Positions 1-10,700 of a stretch of DNA of 64,000 nucleotides are shown one piece after another; within the stretch, counting starts at the first letter, position 1, and every line of letters starts with the position of its first letter. The translations under genes and the position numbers were made by a program. The DNA is from Kitasatospora sp. MAA4 (GTDB lineage: Bacteria; Actinomycetota; Actinomycetes; Streptomycetales; Streptomycetaceae), in assembly GCF_029893355.1 (NCBI RefSeq), contig NZ_JARZAI010000010.1, positions 202,665-266,664 on the forward strand, read 5' to 3'. The notes below the pieces were generated by a model, which was not told the origin of the DNA, did not search any database, and saw only the letters and a program-made list of their open reading frames with translations.

Positions 1-3000
1 CGCGCAGCTCGAAGAGCCGGGTCGCGAGCGCGGACGCCGTCCCCGCGCCGCCGTCGGCGGTGGCCGCCATCCGGCGACCGCCGCGAACCAACCCGCGGAA
101 CATGGTGGGGACTTCACCGCGCATCGGCGCCGCGCCCGAGGACGTGAGGCGGCCGATCGGGACCAGGTAGGCCCGGTCGACGGTCATCGCGGCGTCGAGT
201 AGGGCCAGGCCCTGGGCGACGGTCAGCGGCGGGACGCCGGAGGCGTTGATGCGGTGCATGTCGGCGTCGGAGAGGGTGCCGGTCATGCCGGTGGCCTGCG
301 CCCAGGCGCCCCAGGCGAGGGACTGGGCGGCCAGGCCACGAGAGCGGCGGTGCTGGGCCAGGGCGTCCAGGAAGACGTTGCCGGCGGCGTAGTTGCCCTG
401 GCCTGCGCTGCCCATCACACCGGAGATGGAGGAGAAGAGGACGAAGGCGGAGAGGTTCAAGTGCGCGGTGAGCTCGTGCAGATGCCAGGCCGCATCCACC
501 TTCGGCCGCAGCACACCGGAGAGGCGCTCGGGGGTAAGGGAGGTGACCACGCCGTCGTCCAGCACACCGGCCGTGTGGATCACCGCGGTGAGCGCAACCC
601 CCGCCAACGCGCCTGCGAGCGCGGCGCGGTCCGCGACATCGCAGGCAGTTACGGTCACCTCGGCACCCAGAGCAGCGAGCTCGACCACCAACTCCTCAGC
701 GCCAGGCGCTTCGAGACCACGACGGCTCAGCAACAGGAGACTGCGCACGCCATGCTCGGCCACCAGATGGCGGGCCACCTCCCGGCCCAGACCACCCGTG
801 CCACCGGTGACCAGGACTGTGCCCGACGGATCCCAGGTCGCCGCGCCCACGGAGGTGCCCAGGCGGGCCAGCCGGCCGACCAGCACCGCGCCGTCGCGCA
901 CCACTACTTGCGGCTCCCCCGCCGCCAGCACCCGCGCCCACGGCACATCCGCACCCGCCTCCGCGTCCACCAGCAGGAACCGGCCCGGGTTCTCCGACTG
1001 CGCCGACCGCACCAGACCCCACACCGCCGCAGCAGCCAAATCCTCACCCGACACCGCGCCACGCGTCACGAACACCAGACGCGAACCCGCGAACCGCTCC
1101 TCCGCCAACCACTCCCGCACCAGACCCAACACCCGCGCGGTGGTCACGTGCACCGCGCCCGGCACGTCCTCGGCAGAGCCTGAGATCGGGACCACCACCA
1201 ACGCCGCGTCACCCGACACCTCCGCCAACGAGACGGCATCGGCGCCGAGCACCACCCTGCTCGGCACCTCGACCGCTGAACGGCCCCCGGCGGCCGGCAC
1301 CCACTCCAGCGTCAGCAACCCGTCCAGGCCGGCACCGGCAGTGGCGACGAGCGAGGTGGGCGGTGCCGAGAAGGCGACCGACTCAGCGGAGAGCACGGGC
1401 GCGCCTTCGACGTCGACCACCGCGAGGGACACCGAGTCCACGCCGGTCCTCACCAGCCGCGCCCGCACCACCGACGCGCCCGCCGCGTGCAGCGACACCC
1501 CGCGCCACGAGGACGGGAGCAGCTCCAGCCCCACGACGCCGGCCGCCCCCAGCACCGAGGCCAGCAGCGCAGGGTGCAAGCCGAAGCGACCGGCGTCACC
1601 CGTCAGCTCAGCCTCGACGAAGACCTCGTCCCCCCGCCGCCACACCGACCGCACCCCCGGCAGCCCGTCAGCGTCCAGCACCACCGCACCGCGGGGCGGC
1701 CACACCGACGCGTCGAACTCCGCCACCCGCTCACCCGCCACCAACACACCCGACGCATGCTCAACCCACGGACCGTCCACCACCCCCGCCCCACGCGAGA
1801 ACAGGCTCACCGCGCGAGCACCCGAGGCCTCGGGAGCGCCCACCCACACCTGCACCGCCACCGCGCCGTCCTCGGACAGCACCAGCGGCTCGGTCAGACT
1901 GAACTCCTCCACCCGGTCGCAGCCGACCTGGTCACCCGCGCGCACGGCCAGCTCCAGGAAACCGGCGGCCGGAAAGACCACTGCACCGTTCACCACGTGC
2001 TCGGCCAGCCACGGATGCGCGTTGAGGGAGAGCCGGCCCGTGAACAGCATGCCCTCGGACGTCGCCAGGGCGACGGTCGCGCCGAGCAGCGGGTGCTCGG
2101 CCGGGGTCAGGCCGGCGCCCGTCACGTCACCGACGTGGACGGCGGGGCGCGGCCAGTAGCGCTCGTGCTGGAACGGGTAGGTGGGCAGGTCCATGCGGCG
2201 GGCGCCGGTGCCGGCGAACACCTGCGACCAGTCCAGCCGGACGCCCGCGACGTGCAGCTGCGCGAGGCCGGTGAGCAGCTCGGTTTCCTCCGGGCGGTCC
2301 CTGCGCAGGGCGGGGGCAGCGACTGCGTCCTCGACCAGCGCGGACAGCACGCCGTCGGGGCCCAGCTCCAGGAACGCCGAGACGCCCTCACCCGTCAGTG
2401 ACTCCAGGCCGTCGGCGAAGCGGACCGCCTCGCGCACGTGGCGCACCCAGTACTCCGGCGTGCACACCAGCTCCGGCGACGCCACCGCGCCCGTCACGTT
2501 GGACACCAGCGGGATGCGCGGCGCCTCGAAGGTCAGACCCGCGATGACGGCGCGGAAGTCCTCCAGCATCGGGTCCATCAACGGCGAGTGGAACGCGTGC
2601 GAGACCCGCAGGCGGGTGCTCTTGCCGAAGTGCGCGCAGACCTCCTCGACGGCGTCCTCGGTGCCGGAGATCACCACGGACGACGGGCCGTTCACGGCCG
2701 CTATCGACACGAACTCGCTGAGCAGCGGCAGGACTTCTTCTTCCGTCGCCCGCAACGCCACCATCGCACCACCCGCGGGCAGCGCCTGCATCAGGCGGCC
2801 GCGCGCGGCCACCAGGGCGCAGGCGTCGGCCAGCGAGAAGACGCCTGCCACGTGCGCGGCGGCGACCTCGCCGATCGAGTGACCCGCCACGAAGTCCGGC
2901 ACCACGCCCCACGACTCGACCAGCCGGAAGAGCGCCACCTCCACCGCGAACAGCCCGGTCTGCGCGAAGTCCGTCCGGTTCAGCAACTCCTCGTCCCCAC

Positions 3001-4720
3001 CCCAGATCACTTCACGGACGGGAGCGTCGAACTGCGCGCACACCGCGTCGAACGCCTCCGCGAACACCGGGAAGCGGGCATACAACTCCCGTCCCATCCC
3101 GAGGCGTTGCGAGCCCTGCCCGGAGAAGAGCAGCGCGAGCGACCGCTCCACCGCCACTCCTCGCGCAACCTCCACACCGTCCACCAGCACCGCGCGATGC
3201 GCGAAGTCCGTACGCCCCGCCAACGAGTAACCGGCATCCAGAGCGGGCAGCCCGGCGAGCTGCGACAGCTGCGCATCCAGCGCCGCCTCCGACTTGCCCG
3301 ACACCACCCACGGCACCACGCCAGCGGCGCGCGAGGGCTCCTCGGGCTCGACCGGCGGTGCCTGCTCGATGATGGTGTGCGCGTTGGTCCCGCTGATCCC
3401 GAACGCCGAGACCGCCGCACGGCGCGGGTGGCCCGTCTCCGGCCACTCGACTACCTCGGTGACGAGCCTGACCTCGCCAGCCGACCAGTCGACGTGCGTG
3501 GACGGCGCGTCCACGTGCAGCGTGCGCGGCAGCACACCGTGCCGCATCGCCAGCACCATCTTGATCACACCCGCAACACCCGCCGCCGCCTGCGTGTGCC
3601 CGATGTTCGACTTCACCGAGCCGAGCCACAAAGGGTGTTGACGCTCCTGCCCATACGTGGCGAGCAGCGCCTGCGCCTCGATCGGGTCACCCAGCGGCGT
3701 CCCCGTCCCATGCCCCTCCACCGCGTCCACCTCAGCAGCCGACAGACCCGCGCTCGCCAACGCCTGCCGGATCACCCGCTGCTGCGACGGACCGTTCGGC
3801 GCCGTCAGCCCATTGGACGCGCCGTCCTGGTTCACCGCCGACCCGCGCACCACCGCCAACACCTCATGCCCATTGCGCCGCGCATCGCTCAACCGCTCCA
3901 ACACCAGGACGCCGACGCCCTCCGACCACCCCGTGCCGTCCGCCGCATCCGCAAACGCCTTGCACCGCCCGTCCGTTGCCAGCCCGCCCTGCCGGCTGAA
4001 GCCGGAGAAGGCCATCGGCGTGGACAGCACCGTCACACCGCCCGCCAGCGCCATCGAGCACTCCCCCGCGCGCAGCGAGTGCGCGGCCACGTGCAGGGCC
4101 ACCAGGGACGACGAACACGCCGTGTCCAGGGTGACGGCCGGACCCTCCAGGCCGAGCGCGTAGGAGACCCGCCCGGAGAGCACGCTCGCGGTGAGGCCCG
4201 TGGTCGCGTGGCCCTCCATGTCCTCGTCCGAGTTCATCACCACGCCGACGTAGTCGACGCCGGCCGTGCCGACGAAGACGCCGGTCCGGCTGCCCCGCAG
4301 CGACACCGGGTCGATCCCGGCCCGCTCGAACGCCTCCCAGGAGGTTTCGAGCAGCAGCCGCTGCTGCGGGTCCATCGCCAGCGCCTCGCGCGGCGAGATC
4401 CCGAAGAACCCCGCGTCGAACGCGCTCGCGTCGACGAAGCCGCCCTCGATCGTCGCGCTGGAACCGTCCCCATGCCCCGCCAGGGCATCGAGGTTCCACC
4501 CCCGGTCGCCTGGGAAGCCGGAGACCCCGTCCCGCCCTTCGGCGAGCAGCTGCCAGAACTCCTCCGGCGAGCGCACCCCGCCCGGCAGGCGGCAGGACAT
4601 GCCGACGATGGCGATCGGCTCCTGCCGGCCCGACTCGACTTCCAGCAGCCGTTGGCGAGTCTGGTGCAGGTCGGCCGTGACCCACTTGAGGTAGTCAACG
4701 AGCTTGCTGTCGTTCGACAT
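1..4720 (-). CDS. Modular type I polyketide synthase, module KS-AT-DH(inactive)-KR, cut by window edge
   Basis: Third PKS of the cluster; it extends and beta-ketoreduces a polyene macrolide chain. About 1573 residues are visible; the protein runs off the left edge after the KR, before any ACP. Order seen: N-terminal docking helix (1-30, beginning MSNDSKLVDYLKW), KS (~34-457; DTACSSS, EGHGTGTPLGDP, KSNIGHTQ), AT (~531-844; GHSIGE and HAFH, the malonyl-CoA signature), DH (~879-1124), KR (~1294-1471; TGGTGGLG, LDD so B-type, catalytic Ser, Tyr and Asn present). The DH keeps HVVNG but has HPALLASV where the catalytic Asp belongs (Asp to Ala), and the usual YGPxFQG stretch is deleted, so it should be inactive and leave a hydroxyl. 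The ATG at 4720 follows GGAAGG and lies 36 nt after the previous gene. Further modules or a thioesterase may lie left of the window. Confidence 0.93.
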   Translation of the reverse strand, partial: MSNDSKLVDYLKWVTADLHQTRQRLLEVESGRQEPIAIVGMSCRLPGGVRSPEEFWQLLAEGRDGVSGFPGDRGWNLDALAGHGDGSSATIEGGFVDASAFDAGFFGISPREALAMDPQQRLLLETSWEAFERAGIDPVSLRGSRTGVFVGTAGVDYVGVVMNSDEDMEGHATTGLTASVLSGRVSYALGLEGPAVTLDTACSSSLVALHVAAHSLRAGECSMALAGGVTVLSTPMAFSGFSRQGGLATDGRCKAFADAADGTGWSEGVGVLVLERLSDARRNGHEVLAVVRGSAVNQDGASNGLTAPNGPSQQRVIRQALASAGLSAAEVDAVEGHGTGTPLGDPIEAQALLATYGQERQHPLWLGSVKSNIGHTQAAAGVAGVIKMVLAMRHGVLPRTLHVDAPSTHVDWSAGEVRLVTEVVEWPETGHPRRAAVSAFGISGTNAHTIIEQAPPVEPEEPSRAAGVVPWVVSGKSEAALDAQLSQLAGLPALDAGYSLAGRTDFAHRAVLVDGVEVARGVAVERSLALLFSGQGSQRLGMGRELYARFPVFAEAFDAVCAQFDAPVREVIWGGDEELLNRTDFAQTGLFAVEVALFRLVESWGVVPDFVAGHSIGEVAAAHVAGVFSLADACALVAARGRLMQALPAGGAMVALRATEEEVLPLLSEFVSIAAVNGPSSVVISGTEDAVEEVCAHFGKSTRLRVSHAFHSPLMDPMLEDFRAVIAGLTFEAPRIPLVSNVTGAVASPELVCTPEYWVRHVREAVRFADGLESLTGEGVSAFLELGPDGVLSALVEDAVAAPALRRDRPEETELLTGLAQLHVAGVRLDWSQVFAGTGARRMDLPTYPFQHERYWPRPAVHVGDVTGAGLTPAEHPLLGATVALATSEGMLFTGRLSLNAHPWLAEHVVNGAVVFPAAGFLELAVRAGDQVGCDRVEEFSLTEPLVLSEDGAVAVQVWVGAPEASGARAVSLFSRGAGVVDGPWVEHASGVLVAGERVAEFDASVWPPRGAVVLDADGLPGVRSVWRRGDEVFVEAELTGDAGRFGLHPALLASVLGAAGVVGLELLPSSWRGVSLHAAGASVVRARLVRTGVDSVSLAVVDVEGAPVLSAESVAFSAPPTSLVATAGAGLDGLLTLEWVPAAGGRSAVEVPSRVVLGADAVSLAEVSGDAALVVVPISGSAEDVPGAVHVTTARVLGLVREWLAEERFAGSRLVFVTRGAVSGEDLAAAAVWGLVRSAQSENPGRFLLVDAEAGADVPWARVLAAGEPQVVVRDGAVLVGRLARLGTSVGAATWDPSGTVLVTGGTGGLGREVARHLVAEHGVRSLLLLSRRGLEAPGAEELVVELAALGAEVTVTACDVADRAALAGALAGVALTAVIHTAGVLDDGVVTSLTPERLSGVLRPKVDAAWHLHELTAHLNLSAFVLFSSISGVMGSAGQGNYAAGNVFLDALAQHRRSRGLAAQSLAWGAWAQATGMTGTLSDADMHRINASGVPPLTVAQGLALLDAAMTVDRAYLVPIGRLTSSGAAPMRGEVPTMFRGLVRGGRRMAATADGGAGTASALATRLFELR
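152..884. repeat. KR-coding repeat, copy 1 of 3
   Basis: About 730 nt coding the ketoreductase and the linker after it. It is nearly identical in DNA to 5402-6134 and very similar to 10413-11120. Similarity stops abruptly at both edges, as expected of gene conversion or recent duplication. Confidence 0.8.
2165..3310. repeat. AT-coding repeat, copy 1 of 4
   Basis: Acyltransferase plus flanking linkers. Highly similar DNA occurs at 7450-8600, 12372-13595 and 21740-22975. The neighbouring KS segment (about 3480-4135) is also nearly identical to about 8780-9440. Confidence 0.8.
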
Positions 4721-4756
4721 GAGGTGAAGAACCTTCCTTTGGTGACGGGAGTCGGA

Positions 4757-7700
4757 TCAGCGGTCGCTCAGACGGCCGAGCTCGTTGTCGATGAATGCGA
4801 AGACTTCGTCCGTACTGGCGGACTCGATCCGCTCGGCCACACTGGCCGCCGCGCCGTCCGCATCGGCCTCCCGCCACTTCTCCAGCAGGTGGCGCAGCCG
4901 GGCGGAGACGGCGGCCCGGGTCAGCTCGTCCGGCTCGCCAGCGGTCAACACGGCGTCGAGGCGGTCGAGTTCCGCCAGCAGCGACGGCCCCTCGGCTGCG
5001 CCGCGTTCGTCCAGCAGCTCGGCGAGCAGGTGATCGGCAAGGACGACGGGACTTGGGTAGTCGAAGACCAGGGTTGCCGGCAGACGCAAGCCGGTGACGG
5101 CCGTCAGCCGGTTGCGCAGCTCCACCGCCGTCAGGGAGTCGACGCCCAGGTCGCGGAACTCCCGTGTCACGTCGAGGGACTTGGCCGACGCGTGGCCCAA
5201 CACCCCTGCTGCCTCGGTCCGTACGAGATCCACGACGAAGCGCAGCCGCTCGCCGTCGCGCAGTCCGCGCACCCGGGCCGCGAGGGCAGCCGTCGTCCCC
5301 GCGCCACCGCCGCCGGTCGCCGCCGCCCGCCGGGTCCCGCGGACCAGGCCGCGCAGCAGCGCGGGCACCTCGCCCTGCATCCGCATGGCACCGGCGGCCC
5401 TGCCGATCGGGACCAGGTAGGCCCGGTCGACGGTCATCGCGGCGTCGAGCAGGGCCAGGCCCTGGGCGACGGTCAGCGGCGGGACGCCGGAGGCGTTGAT
5501 GCGGTGCATGTCGGCGTCGGAGAGGGTGCCGGTCATGCCGGTGGCCTGCGCCCAGGCGCCCCAGGCGAGGGACTGGGCGGCCAGGCCACGGGAGCGGCGA
5601 TGCTGAGCGAGGGCGTCCAGGAAGACGTTGCCGGCGGCGTAGTTGCCCTGGCCTGCGCTGCCCATCACACCGGAGATGGAGGAGAAGAGGACGAAGGCGG
5701 AGAGGTTCTGGTGTGCGGTGAGCTCGTGCAGATGCCAGGCCGCATCCACCTTGGGCCGCAGCACACCGGAGAGGCGCTCGGGGGTGAGGGAGGTGACCAC
5801 GCCGTCGTCCAGCACACCGGCCGTGTGGATCACCGCGGTGATCGGGACCCCCGCCAGCACGGCTGCGAGCGCGGCGCGGTCCGCGACATCGCAGGCGGTT
5901 ACGGTCACCTCGGCACCCAGAGCGGCGAGTTCGACCACCAACTCCTCAGCGCCAGGCGCTTCGAGACCACGACGGCTCAGCAGCAGGAGACTGCGCACGC
6001 CGTGCTCAGCCACCAGATGGCGGGCCACCTCCCGGCCCAGACCACCCGTACCACCGGTGACCAGCACCGTCCCGGACGGATCCCAGGTCGCCGCGCCCAC
6101 GGAGGTGCCCAGGCGGGCCAACCGGCCGACCCGGAGGACGCCGTCCCGGACGGCGAACTGTGCCTCCCCGGCCAGCCCCGGCAGTGCGGTGGCGATGTCC
6201 TCGTCCTTCTCGATGTCGAGGAGGACGAACCGGCCCGGGTGCTCGGAGGCGGCGGAACGCACCAGGCCCCAGGCCGCGGCGCCGGCCAGATCCTCACCCG
6301 ACACTGCGCCGCGCGTCACGAACACCAGTCGCGAGCCAGCGAACCGCTCCTCCGCGAGCCACTCCCGGACCAGACTCAACACCCGCGCGGTGGTCGCGTG
6401 CACCGACTCCACCACAGCGCCGGAACCAGCCAGCGGAACCAGCACCACCGCCTCGCACCCGACCCCCGCAAGCGAATCGGCGTCGGGGGCGAGCGTCACG
6501 CTGCGCGGCACCTCGGCCGCGACCCGGTTCCCGGCGACCGGCACCCACTCCAGCGTCAGCAACCCGTCCAGGCCGGCATCCGAGGCAGGCGCGAGCGCGA
6601 TCGGCGGCGCCGACAGCAGGACGGACTCCACCGAGAGCACCGGCAAGCCCTCGGTATCGGCCACGGCCACGGACACCGAGTCCGCGCCGGTCCGCACGAC
6701 CCGCAGCCGGACCGACGTCGCTCCCGTCGCGTGCAGGGACACCCCGGTCCAGCGCGACGGCAGCAGCAGTTCCTCGTCGTCCACCCCGGCAAAGCCGACA
6801 ACCTGCACCGCGGCCTCCAGCAGGGCCGGATGCAACCCGAACGCCCCGGCATCGCCGACCAGTCCTGAGAGGGCGGCCTCGACGAACACCTCGTCGTCCC
6901 GCTGCCATACCGACCGCACCGTGCGGAAGGCGGGCCCGAACGCGCTCGGCTCGTAGAAGCCGTCCATGTCCACAGCCACGGCGTCCCGAGGCGGCCACTG
7001 CGCGGCGTCGAACTCCACCGACTGCGCGTCCGCGTCCGCGTCCGCCAGCGTGCCCGTGGCGTGCCGCGTCCAGGGCTCCTCGGGGGCAGCATCGGCGGGC
7101 CGCGCGTAGCAACTGACCGCGCGGGCACCGGAGTCGTCGGGGGAACCCACCCACACCTGGATCGCCACGGCGCCGTCCTGGGAGAGCACCAGCGGCTCGG
7201 TGAGAGTGAGCTCCCCGACCCGGTCGCAGCCGACCTGGTCGCCCGCACGGACGGCCAGCTCCAGGAAGCCGGTGGCCGGGAAGACGACGACCCCGTTCAC
7301 CGTGTAATCCGCAAGCCACGGGTGCGACTTGAGCGACAGTCGCCCGGTCAGCAGCGCGCTCGCGGAGTCGGCCAGCGGTACCGCCGCGCCGAGCAGCGGG
7401 TGCTCGGCCGGGGTCAGGCCGGCGCCCGTCACGTCACCCGGCTGGGCGGCCGGCTCGGGCCAGTAGCGCTCGCGCTGGAAGGGGTAGGTGGGCAGGTCCA
7501 TGCGGCGGGCGCCGGTGCCCTCGAACGCCTGCGACCAGTCCAGTCGGACGCCCGCGACGTGCAGCTGCGCGAGGCCGGTGAGCAGCGCGGCCTCCTCCGG
7601 GCGGCCCCTGCGCAGGGCGGGGGCGGCGACGGCGTCCTCGACCAGCGCGGACAGGACGCCGTCGGGGCCCAGCTCCAGGAACGCCGAGACACCCTCGCTG

Positions 7701-10700
7701 GTGAGTGCGTCCAGCCCGTCGGCGAAGCGGACGGCTTCGCGCACGTGGCGCACCCAGTACTCCGGCGTGCACACCAGCTCCGGCGACGCCACCGCGCCCG
7801 TCACGTTCGACACCAGCGGGATGCGCGGCGCCTCGAAGGTCAGACCCGCGAGGACGGCGCGGAAGTCCTCCAGCATCGGGTCCATCAACGGCGAGTGGAA
7901 CGCGTGCGACACCCGCAGGCGGCTGCTCTTGCCGAAGTGCCCGCAGACCTCCTCGACGGCGTCCTCGGTGCCGGAGATCACCACCGACGACGGGCCGTTC
8001 ACGGCCGCAATCGACACGAACTCGCCCAGCAGCGGCAGGACTTCTTCCTCCGACGCCCGCAACGCCACCATCGCGCCACCCGTCGGCAGCGCCTGCATCA
8101 GGCGGCCGCGCGCCGCAACCAGCGCACAGGCGTCCGCCAGCGAGAACACGCCGGCCACATGCGCGGCCGCCACCTCGCCGATCGAATGACCCGCCACGAA
8201 GTCCGGCACCACACCCCACGACTCGACCAACCGGAACAGCGCCACCTCCACCGCGAACAACCCCGCCTGCGCGAAGTCCGTCCGGTTCAACAGCTCCTGA
8301 TCCTCACCCCACACGACATCCCGCACGGGACCGTCGAACTGCGCGCACACCGCGTCGAACGCCTCCGCGAACACCGGGAAGCGGGCATACAACTCCCGTC
8401 CCATCCCGAGGCGTTGCGAGCCCTGCCCGGAAAAGAGCAGCGCCAGCGACCGCTCCACCGCCACTCCTCGCGCAACCTCCACACCATCCACCAGCACAGC
8501 CCGATGCGCGAAGTCCGTACGCCCCGCCAGCGAATAGCCCGCATCCAGCGCAGGAAGCCCGGCGAGCTGCGACAGCCGCGCGTCCAGCGCCGCCTCGGAC
8601 CTCCCCGACACCACCCACGGCACCACCACCCCCGCCAACACGACCGGCTCGTCCACGACGGCTGCCGGCGCCTGCTCAAGCACCACATGCGCGTTGGTCC
8701 CGCTCAAGCCGAAGGAGGAGACGCCCGCCCGCCAGGGCCGTGCCGTCTCAGGCCAGGGTGTCGGCTCGGTGAGCAGACGCACCGCTCCTTCGGACCAGTC
8801 GACGTGCGTGGACGGCGCATCCACATGCAGCGTGCGCGGCAGCACACCGTGCCGCATCGCCAGCACCATCTTGATCACACCCGCAACACCCGCCGCCGCC
8901 TGCGTGTGCCCGATGTTCGACTTCACCGAGCCGAGCCACAAGGGGTGTTGGCGCTCCTGCCCGTACGTGGCGAGCAGCGCCTGCGCCTCGATCGGGTCAC
9001 CCAGCGGCGTCCCCGTCCCGTGCCCCTCCACCGCGTCCACCTCGGCGCCGGACAGGCCCGCATTCGCCAACGCCTGCCGGATCACCCGCTGCTGCGACGG
9101 ACCGTTCGGCGCCGTCAGCCCATTGGACGCGCCATCCTGGTTCACCGCCGACCCGCGCACCACCGCCAACACCTCGTGCCCATTGCGCCGCGCATCGCTC
9201 AAGCGCTCCAGCACCAGGACGCCAACGCCCTCCGACCACCCCGTGCCGTCCGCCGCATCCGCAAACGCCTTGCACCGCCCGTCCGTTGCCAGCCCGCCCT
9301 GCCGACTGAAACCGAGGAAAGCCATCGGCGTGGACAGCACCGTCACACCACCCGCCAGCGCCATCGAGCACTCGCCGCTGCGCAACGAATGCGCGGCCAA
9401 GTGCATCGCGACCAGCGAGGAGGAGCACGCCGTGTCGATGGTGAGCGCGGGACCCTCCAGGCCGAGAGCGTAGGAGACCCGCCCCGAGATGACACTGTTC
9501 GCCAGACCGGTGCTGGCGTGGCCCTCGACGTCCTCGCGGGAGTTCATCACCAGCGTGGCGTAGTCCTGGCCCGTGGTTCCGACGAAGACCCCGGTCCGGC
9601 TGCCGCGCAGCGACACCGGGTCGATCCCGGCCCGCTCGAACGCCTCCCAGGAGGTTTCCAGCAGCAGCCGCTGCTGCGGGTCCATCGCCAGCGCCTCGCG
9701 CGGCGAGATACCGAAGAACCCCGCGTCGAACGCGCCCAGTTCGGTGAGGAAGCCGCCCTGCCGGGCCGCGCTGGCGCTGCGGCCCTCCGGCCCGGAGCCG
9801 AAGAGGGCCTCCAGATCCCAGCCGCGGTCGGTCGGGAATGCGGTCATGCCCTCGCGGCCCTCGGAGACGAGGTCCCAGAGCCCCTCGGGCGTGTCGACCC
9901 CGCCCGGCATCCGGCAGGCCATGCCCACGATGACGATCGGGTCGTCGCTGTCCACGTCGGCGGCCACCGCCGGGGTACCGAGATCGCCGTGCTCGTCCAG
10001 GAGTTGGGCGAGCAGGTGCTCGGCGAGGACGGTGGGACTCGGGTAGTCGAAGACAAGGGTTGCCGGCAGACGCAGGCCGGTGACGGCCGTCAGCCGGTTG
10101 CGCAGCTCCAGCGCGGTCAGCGAGTCCACGCCCAGGTCGCGGAACTCCCGCGCAGGGTCCACCGACTTGGCCGACGCATGGCCCAACACCCCTGATGCCT
10201 CAGTCCGTACGAGGTCCACGACGTAGCGGATCCGGTCGGCCTCGCGCAGGTCGGACAGCTGGGTCACCAGCGCCGCCACCGTCCCCGCACCGCCGTCGGC
10301 GGTCGCGGCCAGTCGCCGGGAGGGCCGGAAGAGCGAGCGGAACAGCGGCGGCACCTCGCCCGGCACGGCCTTGGCCCCTATGGTCAGGCCGAGGGGGACG
10401 AGGAAGGGTGCGTCGACGGTCATCGCGGCGTCGAGTAGCGCCAGGCCCTGGGCGACGGTCAGCGGCGGGACGCCGGAGGCGTTGATGCGGTGCATGTCGG
10501 CGTCGGAGAGGGTGCCGGTCATGCCGCTGGTCTGCGCCCAGGCGCCCCAGGCGAGGGACTGGGCGGCCAGGCCACGGGAGCGGCGATGTTGAGCGAGGGC
10601 GTCCAGGAAGACGTTGCCGGCGGCGTAGTTGCCCTGGCCGGCGCTGCCCATCACACCAGAGATGGACGAGAAGAGGACGAAGGCGGACAGGTTCAAGTGC